A DNA stretch of 64,000 nt. Source: Oscillospiraceae bacterium (GTDB taxonomy: Bacteria; Bacillota; Clostridia; Oscillospirales; CAG-272). The position numbers and the translations under genes were made by a program. Location: NCBI GenBank assembly GCA_015064385.1, contig SVSI01000005.1, positions 53,532 through 117,531 on the forward strand. The letters run 5' to 3'. Each line of letters starts with the position of its first letter. The stretch's first letter is position 1. This document shows positions 56,113 to 64,000 of the stretch, one piece after another. Below the pieces are notes generated by a model, which was given only the letters and a program-made list of their open reading frames with translations, did not search any database and was not told where the DNA came from.

Positions 56113-57029
56113 TTAAGATCTCCGTTTTCCACGCGCGCTATTTCGTCAAGTGCGAGGCGCTCGAGATTTTCGTATATGGTTTGGTCTCTTTTTGCGTCCT
56201 CTTCCGTGCGTGACGCTTTTATACCCTTGAGAATATCGTAAAATCCGCTGTTTTCGGCGTATTTCCAAAAGAGATCTCCGTGCTCAATGCCGTCGTAATT
56301 CCACGGGCGCTGTGCCATTTTGTAATGAACGATATACGGCTCGATGCCCTTCATGTTCTCTGCCGGCATCAGGTTCCAGCTGTAATCAAAATAGTGGACG
56401 CTGCCTTGACAGAGTACGTTGAGATAGTCCTGATCCTGAGCAACGGGGAAGGAACGCTCGCCAAGAAGCTTGATAAAGCGCGCCTCAAGGTCGATCTCTC
56501 TCATTTTTTTCATATTCATAACCAAAAGTCCCGCATTGAAATACGTTTTGCGCGGAACCTTGAGTACCGTTTCTGAATATTTTCCGAAGATCGGGAGAAG
56601 CATAACGTTCTCCTGAACGGCGCCGACGAGGTTTTCTCCTATATCTACCGAAAACATTTCGGCAATATTTCGGTTGATTACAGTGTCAGAGTCTATGTAA
56701 AGCGCTTTTTCGTACTGAGGAAAAGCTCTTGCGATAAAAATACGCATATAGGTCGATATCGAATAGTAATCCCGTATAGCAAAGCGATGGGCGATGCTCG
56801 ATACGCGCCCGCTGATATCGTTGAACTCGATCGATGCGTTATCTGATGCCAGAGAGGCGATCTTTTCACGGTTCTCCTGATTCATATTTGACGCGATAAT
56901 GTGTATATTATAAAAATCTGCCTTATTGGCATTTGCAAGAAGCGAAGTTATAGATACGGCGAGAAGGGGAGCATAAGCGTCGTCCGTCGTATAAAAAACG
57001 GGAATCGTACGTGTATTATTGCCTGTCAT
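56109..57029 (-). CDS. Family 8 glycosyltransferase
   Basis: A 306-residue GT-A fold enzyme. The GT8 DxD motif is in KALYIDSDTVIN near residue 103. IPVFYTTDDAYAPLLAVSITSLL begins the nucleotide-sugar fold, and QDQDYLNVL and HYKMAQRPWNY are the later conserved parts. It transfers a hexose, usually from UDP-sugar, onto a lipid or polysaccharide acceptor; acceptor unknown. ATG at 57029 after AAAGGAGACG. It is the first gene of a three-gene operon behind a good promoter. Confidence 0.9.
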   Translation of the reverse strand: MTGNNTRTIPVFYTTDDAYAPLLAVSITSLLANANKADFYNIHIIASNMNQENREKIASLASDNASIEFNDISGRVSSIAHRFAIRDYYSISTYMRIFIARAFPQYEKALYIDSDTVINRNIAEMFSVDIGENLVGAVQENVMLLPIFGKYSETVLKVPRKTYFNAGLLVMNMKKMREIDLEARFIKLLGERSFPVAQDQDYLNVLCQGSVHYFDYSWNLMPAENMKGIEPYIVHYKMAQRPWNYDGIEHGDLFWKYAENSGFYDILKGIKASRTEEDAKRDQTIYENLERLALDEIARVENGDLK

Positions 57030-57094
57030 TTTCCGTCTCCTTTTGTTTCTTTGAAAGGATTTATCGCTAAAAGCGGATATTTTCAACGAAAAAG

Positions 57095-57123
57095 ATTATA
57101 ATAAATAAATTCTACAAAGTCAA
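57095..57123 (-). promoter_or_regulatory. Promoter of the GT8-PlsC-CrtO operon
   Basis: Minus strand TTGACT (57123-57118) and TATAAT (57100-57095), spacer 17 bp. Confidence 0.78.
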
Positions 57124-57175
57124 GAGAATTTATTCTAATTATAATTCTACTACTCTCTAAATGTGAGAAAATCAG

Positions 57176-57192
57176 TTCTCCGAATCAGAGAA
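57176..57192. promoter_or_regulatory. Inverted repeat in the divergent GT8/Xre intergenic region
   Basis: TTCTC-N7-GAGAA lies between the two divergent promoters. It is a possible operator of the Xre protein (inference). Confidence 0.35.
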
Positions 57193-57206
57193 TTGCGGAA
57201 TTTTCC

Positions 57207-57235
57207 TTGACAAAACGGCGATTTTGGTGTAAAAT
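57207..57235 (+). promoter_or_regulatory. Promoter of the Xre membrane regulator
   Basis: TTGACA (57207-57212) and TAAAAT (57230-57235), spacer 17 bp. The -10 ends 6 bp before the ATG, so the transcript should start at or next to the start codon. Confidence 0.75.
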
Positions 57236-57241
57236 GATGCT

Positions 57242-57877
57242 ATGAGTACTAATTTTAACGTTCAAGACACACTTATAAACAATCTCGTAGCGCTCCGACG
57301 TTCCAGAGGGCTTACACAGATAGAGCTTGGAGAAAAGATCAACTACTCGGACAAAACCATAAGCAAATGGGAGAAAGGTGATTCGTGTCCGAACATCGAA
57401 GCAGTGTATAAGCTTGCAAAATTTTACGACGTAAGCGTGGACGATCTCCTCTCCGAAGACTTTAACCGCGACAGCGAGGCAACGTCTGCGCGCAGACAGC
57501 GCAGATACAGTAAGATGATAATATCCTGCCTTGCGGTATTGGCTGTCTGGGTAATTGCGACGATCATTTTCTCTGTTTTGCTTATCAAAGCCACTCCGTC
57601 GCCGTGGACGGTGTTCGTTGCAGCAGCGCCCGCATCGTCAATAGTTGCGCTCGTCTTTAACTCAATGTGGGGAAATACGCGATACAATTATCTTATAATA
57701 TCCATACTTCTGTGGACGCTGCTTGCGTCAATATACCTCAGCGCGCTTGAGTTTGCGAGAATACTCTGGGTAATCTTTCTCATAGGAATACCAATTCAAA
57801 TAGCGATAATTCTTTGGTCGCAACTCAAAAAAATACCGCGAAAGCCATATTTTAAGGAAAATATCGAAGAAAAATAA
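57242..57877 (+). CDS. Xre-family regulator with C-terminal membrane domain, probably leaderless
   Basis: A 211-residue protein. Residues 10-70 are an HTH_3 domain (SRGLTQIELGEKINYSDKTISKWEKG), followed by four hydrophobic segments from about residue 92. Membrane-bound Xre regulators of this type respond to envelope conditions or partner transporters. No Shine-Dalgarno is present. The predicted transcription start coincides with the ATG, which points to leaderless translation. It is divergent from the GT8 lipid/glycan operon and may control it (inference). Confidence 0.85.
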   Translation: MSTNFNVQDTLINNLVALRRSRGLTQIELGEKINYSDKTISKWEKGDSCPNIEAVYKLAKFYDVSVDDLLSEDFNRDSEATSARRQRRYSKMIISCLAVLAVWVIATIIFSVLLIKATPSPWTVFVAAAPASSIVALVFNSMWGNTRYNYLIISILLWTLLASIYLSALEFARILWVIFLIGIPIQIAIILWSQLKKIPRKPYFKENIEEK

Positions 57878-57881
57878 TAAA

Positions 57882-57914
57882 AAAACAGCAAGAATTTTTA
57901 ATTCTTGCTGTTTT
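57882..57914. terminator. Convergent terminator (Xre / polysaccharide deacetylase)
   Basis: AAAACAGCAAGAAT/ATTCTTGCTGTTTT perfect stem with tails in both directions. Confidence 0.9.
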
Positions 57915-57918
57915 GTTT

Positions 57919-58797
57919 TCATCTTCCGCTCGTGAACACTTTTCCCGACTGATACTTATCTCCGAGAAGCTCGGAAACGCTCACAAATTCATATCCCTGC
58001 TCGCTGAGTATCTTTAGGATCTCGCAGTATGCAAGATAAGAGTTTTCGTAAAGCTCGTGCATAAGGATAATGCTTCCGTCACGGACGTTTGCCAGCACGT
58101 TGTTGACTATTGCCTGTACGTTTTCCTCTTGCGTACGGGTAGCTGTGTTAGTCTGGTAGTTGTAATCAAGAGAATCTACGTCCCAACGGATTATCGCGTA
58201 CGGACTTGCAGCCGCGCGCGCCGAGGTTATCTGACCGCCGGGCGGACGGAGAAGCTTTATGTCGTAATTTGGCAGATATTTGTGGATAATATTTACGGTG
58301 TTGCTTATTTCGCTCTCGTAGTCAGCGTCAGAGCATTTGTCAAAAAATTTAGTGTGCGACCAACCGTGAATTCCGATCTCCCAGCCGTTTTCGACCGCGT
58401 AAGCAAGACCGGGGCCCGTGCTTTCGTGCCAATCAACGCGGTTTCCGACAATGAAAAAGGTCGCCGCACCGCCGTATTTCGACATTTCGTCAATAAATTT
58501 TTTCTGATAACCCGAGTACGGTCCGTCATCAAGGGTTATTGCAACTCTCTTTTTCGGTCCGGACGGCTGTTCTGGGGTAGTATTATCGCTTTCGCCCGGG
58601 TCTGACGTGTCGGGCGTGTTTGTAGTGTCGCCCTCTTGACTGTTGCCGCCGTTTTCTCCGTCACTGTCGGAAATATTCGCTTTGTCACCGTTGGGCACGG
58701 GATCGGGCTTTGACGCCATAACTGCCGAGAATATTGCGCAAAAAACGCAAATTGCGGCAAGAAAGACGGAAAGAGCGGTAAGTGCTGCCTGTTTCAA
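57919..58797 (-). CDS. Polysaccharide deacetylase (NodB domain), membrane-anchored
   Basis: A 292-residue protein with an N-terminal membrane anchor (LTALSVFLAAICVFCAIFS), a low-complexity Asp/Ser/Asn/Thr linker (about 35-80) and a NodB domain. The metal and catalytic motifs are VAITLDDGPYSG, IHGWSHTKF and LRPPGG, with HELYENS late. It removes acetyl groups from peptidoglycan or another amino-sugar polymer outside the cell. The start is TTG at 58797, preceded by a well-spaced AGAGGAAACC. A longer ATG frame from 58866 would overlap the glucokinase gene end and shift the signal anchor inward. Confidence 0.9.
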   Translation of the reverse strand: MKQAALTALSVFLAAICVFCAIFSAVMASKPDPVPNGDKANISDSDGENGGNSQEGDTTNTPDTSDPGESDNTTPEQPSGPKKRVAITLDDGPYSGYQKKFIDEMSKYGGAATFFIVGNRVDWHESTGPGLAYAVENGWEIGIHGWSHTKFFDKCSDADYESEISNTVNIIHKYLPNYDIKLLRPPGGQITSARAAASPYAIIRWDVDSLDYNYQTNTATRTQEENVQAIVNNVLANVRDGSIILMHELYENSYLAYCEILKILSEQGYEFVSVSELLGDKYQSGKVFTSGR

Positions 58798-58825
58798 TTT
58801 GGTTTCCTCTTTTAATTTATTTTGC

Positions 58826-59779
58826 TTATTTTGCGCAAAGCGCCGCCGCGCCGATAATTCCGGCATCGTTACCGAGCTTTGCTATTCTGATCTCAGTCTG
58901 CGGAACTCCGTCACGCGAGTAGCACTCGGAGAAGATTATCTTCTTAACGGGATCGAGCAGATAGTCGCCCTCGTTACAAACACCGCCGCCTATCGAGAGG
59001 ATCTCGGGCTGGAAGATGTTTATTATGTTGGTAAGTCCGCAAGCGAGGTAGCTGACGTATGTATCGACCACTTCTTTTCCTGCCTTGTCTCCGAGACGCG
59101 CTGCCTTGAACGCGGTCTTTCCGCCTGCTTTTTCGAGCTTTCCTTCGGAAACGTCCCACATTTTGGAATCGGGGCATTCTTCCATCTTTTCCTTCGTCAT
59201 CTTGACGAGTCCGGTTGCCGAGCTGTATGCCTCCCAACAGCCCTTTCTACCGCAAGAGCAGGGACGTCCGTCCTTTTCGATAACGATATGTCCAAGCTCT
59301 CCGCCTGCGTGGTTAAATCCGGAGTAGATCTTGCCGTCAATGATTATTCCTCCGCCAACTCCCGTGCCGAGAGTGATCATAACCGAATCGCGCGCGCCTT
59401 TGGCCGCACCCGCTACGGCTTCACCGAACGCCGCGGCATCGGCGTCGTTTGCGAGAAATACGTCTTTTATTCCCGTTCTCTCGGAAAGCATCTTTGCAAG
59501 AGGAACGTGGTTCATCTTGAGGTTGTTTGCATAAACAACCACGCCCGTCTCGGGATTTACCGTGCCGGGAGACGCAACGCCTGCGTGCGCAATGTCGCTT
59601 ACCGAAAGTCCTGCGTCGGCGATAAGCTTGAGACAAAGAGCCGCCATATCGTCGATAACGAGGGATATTTCGCGCTCCGCGAGGGTGGGAACACTACCCT
59701 TAAGTACTATTTCGTTGTTTTCGTTTACTACGCCTACGGCGATGTTGGTGCCGCCAAGGTCTATTCCAAGACTATACAT
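58826..59779 (-). CDS. ROK-family glucokinase
   Basis: A 317-residue sugar kinase. It has the ATP motif LGIDLGGTNIAVG at the start, the catalytic LANDADAAAFGE near residues 106-117, and the ROK zinc motif around PCSCGRKGCWEAYSS, preceded by the GELGHI histidine. Glucose is the usual substrate of this branch, but other hexoses are possible. ATG at 59779 after AAGGAGAAAA. It lies in a minus-strand run with the DUF308-like gene upstream and the deacetylase downstream. Confidence 0.92.
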   Translation of the reverse strand: MYSLGIDLGGTNIAVGVVNENNEIVLKGSVPTLAEREISLVIDDMAALCLKLIADAGLSVSDIAHAGVASPGTVNPETGVVVYANNLKMNHVPLAKMLSERTGIKDVFLANDADAAAFGEAVAGAAKGARDSVMITLGTGVGGGIIIDGKIYSGFNHAGGELGHIVIEKDGRPCSCGRKGCWEAYSSATGLVKMTKEKMEECPDSKMWDVSEGKLEKAGGKTAFKAARLGDKAGKEVVDTYVSYLACGLTNIINIFQPEILSIGGGVCNEGDYLLDPVKKIIFSECYSRDGVPQTEIRIAKLGNDAGIIGAAALCAK

Positions 59780-59805
59780 GATTTTTCTCCTTGAATGAGT
59801 ATTTT

Positions 59806-60414
59806 TTATTTTTTGTCGGTGAAATCCTCGTCGTCGAGGTAGATCGTACCGTCTTTTTCGGTGTTTTTTGGTTTTCTTGCGTACAACGCGATGAGTGTGA
59901 CTATCAGTATTACTACGGAAGCTACAATTATTATCCATCCGAGCACGGAAAGAATAACGGCAAATACCTTATCCGCTATTCCGCTTGCGGCAGGGAAGAA
60001 TACTATAAGAAGCACACCGAGTATGATCTTTGGGATGAGCGCGCTGGCTTTTGCCGCTCTGAGCTCCTTCGGTCCGGAGCAGAAGATCTCAAAAATGGGG
60101 AAAATAACGAGATATGCCGCAATTATCGGGATAATTATACGATTGTGATAGAAGATAAGGATAAGTCCCGATGCGATTCCGAGCGTTGACGAAATAAGTG
60201 ACAGCTTTCCGCCGAGAGAGGATAGATTAGCCGCCGCTATGAAAAAACCGGGAATTGCCGAAACAAGAGTAAAAACTCCGAAAACTATAAAGATCACTCC
60301 GACAAGATCGGAGAGTGAAACGTAGGACGGCAAATTTTTGATAAGTATTCCAATAAGTACACCGAAAGCGGCACTTATTATCGCACCTGCAGTTAAATTT
60401 GATCTCGGTTTCAT
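59806..60414 (-). CDS. DUF308/HdeD-like membrane protein
   Basis: A 202-residue protein with five or six transmembrane segments (first: AGAIISAAFGVLIGILI) and a short charged tail ending in DDEDFTDKK. The pattern of paired hydrophobic hairpins suits the DUF308/HdeD-like family, of unknown function in Firmicutes. No catalytic motif. ATG after GAAAGGTGATT, 23 bp after truB, and 26 bp before glucokinase. Confidence 0.65.
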   Translation of the reverse strand: MKPRSNLTAGAIISAAFGVLIGILIKNLPSYVSLSDLVGVIFIVFGVFTLVSAIPGFFIAAANLSSLGGKLSLISSTLGIASGLILIFYHNRIIIPIIAAYLVIFPIFEIFCSGPKELRAAKASALIPKIILGVLLIVFFPAASGIADKVFAVILSVLGWIIIVASVVILIVTLIALYARKPKNTEKDGTIYLDDEDFTDKK

Positions 60415-60437
60415 ATTAAATCACCTTTCGTTTTGAC

Positions 60438-61358
60438 TTAAAACTGTTTCATAACTCGGATAACGCTCTCGCCATCCGAATTAAGCACTGCCTCTGCCAC
60501 TGCGAAGAACTTGTCGTCCTCGTAAAGTGCAAATTTCTCTCCGAGCTGTGCCGCCGGAGATACTTTGGAAGCAAAGAGCTTTACGCCGTTTTTGGCAAGA
60601 TTTGCGTAAAATGGCGCAAGAGAGAGCTTTTTGTAATCAAAAAACGCTTTTTCTATCGGTATCAGCAGATCTTTGCGCGACTCTGCGTCAAGCGCCTCGA
60701 TCTCCTCGAGTGTGTGCGCATGATTGATCGAAAATCCGCAATTTTCTCGGCGCTCAAGCGAGGACATAACTCCCCCGCAACCGAGAGATGCGCCAATATC
60801 TGCACAAAGCGTGCGGATATACGTTCCTTTTGAGCACTCGACTGAAAGGAGATATTCTCCGTTTTTCTCGTTTACGCACTCCACCTCGAGCTTGTGAACG
60901 GTAATGGGACGTGCCTCGCGTTCAATCACCTCGCCGCTTCGCGCGATGTCAACGAGCTTTTTTCCGTTTACCTTCAGCGCGCTGTACATCGGAGGGATCT
61001 GCATAATCTCGCCAACGAATTTATCGCAAGCCGCAAAAACCTCGTCTTTGGGTGGAACGTTTTCTGATTTCGTCAGAATTTGTCCGCTTATATCTTCGGT
61101 GTCCGAGGTAATTCCGAGCTTTAGCCCCGCAACGTACGATTTTTTTTGGCTCATAAGGTATTCGGACGCCTTTACCGCTCTTCCTACCAGCAAAATAAGC
61201 ACGCCGGTTGCCATAGGATCGAGCGTCCCCGTATGTCCTACTTTTTTTGTGTTATACAGCCGTCTTATCTTGTTTACCACGTCGTGAGAGGTGAATCCGC
61301 TCGGCTTGTTAATGCAAAGAATTCCCGAACCCTCGGGATTTTTTTCGCAGTTTGGCAT
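60438..61358 (-). CDS. truB: tRNA pseudouridine(55) synthase TruB
   Basis: A 306-residue enzyme that modifies U55 in the T-arm. The catalytic aspartate is Asp47 in GHTGTLDPMATG. KSYVAGLKLGITSDTEDISG and the later CSKGTYIRTLCADIG are family motifs. A C-terminal PUA-like part is present. ATG lies 1 bp after the rbfA stop, preceded by GGAGATCTG. The rbfA-truB pair is standard. Confidence 0.96.
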   Translation of the reverse strand: MPNCEKNPEGSGILCINKPSGFTSHDVVNKIRRLYNTKKVGHTGTLDPMATGVLILLVGRAVKASEYLMSQKKSYVAGLKLGITSDTEDISGQILTKSENVPPKDEVFAACDKFVGEIMQIPPMYSALKVNGKKLVDIARSGEVIEREARPITVHKLEVECVNEKNGEYLLSVECSKGTYIRTLCADIGASLGCGGVMSSLERRENCGFSINHAHTLEEIEALDAESRKDLLIPIEKAFFDYKKLSLAPFYANLAKNGVKLFASKVSPAAQLGEKFALYEDDKFFAVAEAVLNSDGESVIRVMKQF

Positions 61359-61359
61359 A

Positions 61360-61734
61360 TCAGATCTCCTCGGTGTCCTCTTCGGTCTCCTCGGGAATGT
61401 TCACCTGTTTCAGAAGCTCAAAGATTCGCGCTCCGTTTTCCATTGAACGGTCGAATATGAAGATAAGCTCGGGAGTCTGGCGAAGATTCAGCTTGCGCGA
61501 GAGGGAAGAGCGGATAAATCCGCTTGCGCTTTTTATTCCCTTTTTGACGTCGTCGGGCGACTTGTCTCCGAGGTAGGAATAGTATATTTCGGCGCTCGAG
61601 AGGTCGGGCGCGGCGTGAACTCTGGTTATGCTGAAAACGCAACCCTCAAGACGTGCGTCGCGAACGGTACGCATTATCTCACCCAGTGCACGCGCGATCT
61701 CCTCGTCTATTTTTGCCTGTCTGTATTTTGCCAT
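61360..61734 (-). CDS. rbfA: Ribosome-binding factor A
   Basis: A 124-residue KH-fold factor for late 30S assembly. The family opening RQAKIDEEIARALGEIM, the strand SITRVHAAPDLSSAEIYYS and LRQTPELIFIFDRSMENG are clear. The acidic C-terminus (EETEEDTEEI) is usual. ATG after GAAAGGTAAAAAC. It has its own promoter between it and dxs, and its usual neighbours nusA and infB are not in this window. Confidence 0.95.
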   Translation of the reverse strand: MAKYRQAKIDEEIARALGEIMRTVRDARLEGCVFSITRVHAAPDLSSAEIYYSYLGDKSPDDVKKGIKSASGFIRSSLSRKLNLRQTPELIFIFDRSMENGARIFELLKQVNIPEETEEDTEEI

Positions 61735-61777
61735 TTGTTTTTACCTTTCAAAAAGTGAAATCCTTTTGGAGTTTTTA

Positions 61778-61806
61778 ATTTTACCATCTTTTTTCGTCCT
61801 TGTCAA
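61778..61806 (-). promoter_or_regulatory. Promoter of the rbfA-truB operon
   Basis: Minus strand TTGACA (61806-61801) and TAAAAT (61783-61778), spacer 17 bp. Confidence 0.78.
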
Positions 61807-61825
61807 TAGGCGAAAAAGGTTGTTT

Positions 61826-63694
61826 TTAATATTTTTTTGAAAAAATCTCTTCCTTTATATTATATATAAGAGCGCTTGCGGACAGATGGCAGCTTTCGTA
61901 GGGATCCACGCCTTTTTTCAGGAAGGCAAAATCCTCTATTGCGCAGAGCTTGAATTTTCGATCTGCCATCTTTTCGTGCGCACGAATGCGCTCATAAATA
62001 TTCATTCCCGCTCCGCCGTTTTTCATACCTTCCTCCAAAAAGATGATCGGAGCTTTCTTTTCGGGAATTTTGTCAAGCAGGGCAAGAGATACGTCGTTAT
62101 AGGGAAGAAGCTTTTCAAGAACGATCACCTTGCAATTTATTCCTTCAGCAGACAGTCTCTCGGATGCTGCTATCGCTTGCGCGGCGATCTTTCCGTATGT
62201 AACTATCATACAGTCGCAACCGTCTGTCTCATTTTCGAGCATAAATTCCGAGCTTCTCGAAAGCTTTTCAAGCGTTTTGTCATCTTGTGCACCCGAGGGG
62301 TATCGGATGAAGGACGGCTTTCCCGATTCTATTGCGTTTTCGAGCGCGTTTTCCAGCGAATCAAAGGACGCGGGGGCGTAAAGCTCAACGTTCGGTATCG
62401 ACGAAAGGAATGAAACGTCGAATATTCCGTGGTGGGTAGGTCCGTCTGCAACGGCAAGACCTGCGCGGTCGATCGCAACGACTACGGGGAGACCTTGCAG
62501 GGCAATATCGTGAACGATGCTGTCGTAGCTTCTCTGTAAAAACGAGGAATAGACCGCGAAAACGGGACGCTTCCCCGCAGCGGCAAGACCTGCCGCAAAT
62601 GTAGCGGCGTGTGCTTCTGCTATTCCGACGTCAAAAAATCTGTCGGGAAAACGCTTTTCAAACGCGGAAAGCCCGCATCCGTGCGACATTGCCGCCGTGA
62701 TCGCGCAAATATTCCCGTACTTTTCCGCAAGAGAGACCAGCTTGTCTCCGAAAACGGAAGAAAAGGTCTTTTCGGGAATGGGCTTTGGATAAACTATATG
62801 GAACTTTTCCGGCTCCGCTTCGGCTTCGGGATATCCAAAGCCCTTTTTGGTTATAAGATGGATGACTGCGCTTTTTCCGCGATGCTTTGCCTCTTCAAGT
62901 AAAGCGCTTACCTTTTCAACGTCGTTTCCGTCAACCGGACCGAGATATTTGAGTCCGATATTTTCAAAATAGTTGCTTCCGTAAATGTTATTCTTCAGCT
63001 TGCGCTTCAGGCGGCGCAGGCCGTTTGCTATTTTAACGCCGAGTACGGTGCGCGAGAGCGCGGATTTCGTACGGTTTTTTACCGTAAAATACTTTTTGGT
63101 CGAGCGTACGCTCGATATGTAACGGGCAAAAGCGCCCACGTTTTTCGAGATCGACATTTCGTTCTCGTTGAATATAATAATAAAAGGAAGGGAAGGGTCA
63201 AGATTGTTGAGTGCTTCACTTACCATTCCGCCTGTGAAGGCGCCGTCTCCGATAACGACTACCGTAAAAGCGTCTTTGTTGTCAAGACGGTCGGCAAGAG
63301 CAAATCCGAGACCTGCTGAAAGAGAGGTGGAGCTGTGACCGCTGCCAAAGGGATCGTGCTCGCTTTCCGATCTTTTAGTAAATCCCGAAAGACCTCCGGG
63401 TGTGCGGAGCGTATCAAAAAGCTCGGCTCTGCCCGTGAGCAGCTTGTGGGCGTAGCACTGGTGTCCAACGTCCCAGATTATATGGTCGCGCGGCGAGGTG
63501 AATACTCTGTGAAGAGCAATGGAGAGCTCAACTACTCCGAGATTGGAGGCGAGATGACCGCCCGTCACGCTTACGCTCTCAATAAGAAAGGCGCGGATCT
63601 CGTATGCGAGCGCGCGAAGTTCGTCCGCCGTTAATTTCTTTACGTCGGACGCGGAGGAGATATTTGAGAGGTAGTTAAACTTTTTAATGTCCAT
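61826..63694 (-). CDS. dxs: 1-deoxy-D-xylulose-5-phosphate synthase
   Basis: A 622-residue ThDP enzyme for the first step of the MEP isoprenoid pathway (pyruvate plus glyceraldehyde 3-phosphate). Motifs: GHLASNLGVVELSIALH, the ThDP/Mg motif GDGAFTGGMVSEALNN..NENEMSIS near residues 145-175, GFGYPEAEAEP, and the transketolase-like AEAHAATFAAGLAAAG near 370-385 with the catalytic Glu. ATG at 63694 has only a weak GAAGAAG upstream; it opens the family-like sequence. Its promoter is divergent from the rRNA promoter. Confidence 0.96.
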   Translation of the reverse strand: MDIKKFNYLSNISSASDVKKLTADELRALAYEIRAFLIESVSVTGGHLASNLGVVELSIALHRVFTSPRDHIIWDVGHQCYAHKLLTGRAELFDTLRTPGGLSGFTKRSESEHDPFGSGHSSTSLSAGLGFALADRLDNKDAFTVVVIGDGAFTGGMVSEALNNLDPSLPFIIIFNENEMSISKNVGAFARYISSVRSTKKYFTVKNRTKSALSRTVLGVKIANGLRRLKRKLKNNIYGSNYFENIGLKYLGPVDGNDVEKVSALLEEAKHRGKSAVIHLITKKGFGYPEAEAEPEKFHIVYPKPIPEKTFSSVFGDKLVSLAEKYGNICAITAAMSHGCGLSAFEKRFPDRFFDVGIAEAHAATFAAGLAAAGKRPVFAVYSSFLQRSYDSIVHDIALQGLPVVVAIDRAGLAVADGPTHHGIFDVSFLSSIPNVELYAPASFDSLENALENAIESGKPSFIRYPSGAQDDKTLEKLSRSSEFMLENETDGCDCMIVTYGKIAAQAIAASERLSAEGINCKVIVLEKLLPYNDVSLALLDKIPEKKAPIIFLEEGMKNGGAGMNIYERIRAHEKMADRKFKLCAIEDFAFLKKGVDPYESCHLSASALIYNIKEEIFSKKY

Positions 63695-63736
63695 GTTTTA
63701 GCCGCTTCTTCGTCATTTTACTTCATTCTATAATAA

Positions 63737-63765
63737 ATTATACATTCATATTGCACGTTTGTCAA
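63737..63765 (-). promoter_or_regulatory. Promoter of dxs
   Basis: Minus strand TTGACA (63765-63760) and TATAAT (63742-63737), spacer 17 bp. Confidence 0.85.
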
Positions 63766-63857
63766 GACGAAAGCGACCGTGTGTAACTCAAAAAGCCCGA
63801 TTTTGCCGAAAAAATGAAATTTTTTTCAAAAAACTTGAATTTTTTTCAAAAAAGGTA

Positions 63858-63886
63858 TTGACAAAGGCGAAGCGTAGTGCTATAAT
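63858..63886 (+). promoter_or_regulatory. rRNA operon promoter
   Basis: TTGACA (63858-63863) and TATAAT (63881-63886), both perfect, spacer 17 bp, with TG one base before the -10. An A-tract (A6 runs near 63830-63852) upstream could be an UP element. Confidence 0.88.
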
Positions 63887-63892
63887 AACAAA

Positions 63893-64000
63893 GCTGTCCC
63901 CAAAAAGGGGGAGAGCGAGATCGGTCCTTGAAAATTGAACAACAACGAGAAAAGTACAAAGCTTAGATTTAAGTAGAAAGAACTATGAACTCGTTAATTC
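63893..64000 (+). other. Pre-16S rRNA leader (16S gene beyond the right edge)
   Basis: The conserved box CCTTGAAAATTGAACAA at 63926-63942 is the motif found before and after rRNA genes in Firmicutes. A small hairpin CCCC/GGGG is at 63898-63910. No 16S sequence (AGAGTTTGATC) is reached before the window ends. The stretch 63695-64000 holds nothing else but the two divergent promoters. Confidence 0.82.

Overview
The window looks like the replication-origin region of a low-to-mid GC Gram-positive anaerobe of the class Clostridia, probably an uncultured gut lineage (inference). The evidence is the Firmicutes-type block dnaA-remB-dnaN-recF-gyrB-gyrA facing rpmH-rnpA-yidD-yidC-jag, the pair ParA/ParB plus Noc with parS sites, a T-box leader, a ferredoxin-dependent 2-oxoacid oxidoreductase, strong Shine-Dalgarno sequences, and no outer-membrane genes. 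No transposase, phage gene, CRISPR array or tRNA was seen.

Layout. 1-2492: end of a fused ABC ATPase/permease. 2493-3669: non-coding multi-hairpin repeats and a DUF6809 gene between two mirror-image terminators. 3668-10241: minus-strand ilvB-ilvN-ilvC-ilvD operon with an AAA+ ATPase at its end. 10242-11441: a repeat copy, a small Xre regulator, the relic of a divergent gene, and a T-box leader with a likely leucine specifier. 11442-18928: a LeuA-like protein without catalytic residues, a TIM-barrel/acyl-CoA synthetase fusion, a ParA-like ATPase and the four-subunit branched-chain 2-oxoacid:ferredoxin oxidoreductase. 19004-21267: a sugar-kinase-like gene and a PTS IIC gene. 21341-29270: a methylglyoxal-synthase-like protein with an altered active site, two related beta-propeller lipoproteins, and proB/proA/proC. 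29333-38645: recA, a lipoprotein, gyrA, gyrB, recF, dnaN. 38703-40673: origin elements, remB and dnaA. 40837-43754: rpmH to jag. 43874-52050: a secreted protein, mscL, a DUF4091 protein, serS, parB, parA, parS sites and noc. 52229-54610: a DUF1538 membrane protein with two PII-like proteins. 54657-63694: lipid/glycan genes, an Xre membrane regulator, polysaccharide deacetylase, glucokinase, truB, rbfA, dxs. 63858-64000: promoter and leader of an rRNA operon whose 16S gene lies beyond the window.

How it fits together. ilvBNCD makes the branched-chain 2-oxoacids. The leucine-type T-box suggests that the neighbouring LeuA-like/acyl-CoA-synthetase module responds to leucine supply, and the VOR complex next to it converts the same 2-oxoacids to acyl-CoAs. 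This makes one ~14 kb branched-chain carbon region (inference). The replication genes are co-directional with fork movement on the left of the origin. A DnaA-box/DnaA-trio array lies upstream of dnaN, and a second five-box cluster lies between gyrB and gyrA.

The least explained features are two dispersed non-coding families: a ~200-250 bp element made of serial hairpins whose stems co-vary between copies, and a palindromic leader motif placed just upstream of the start codons of ilvD, recA, gyrB, proC and others.
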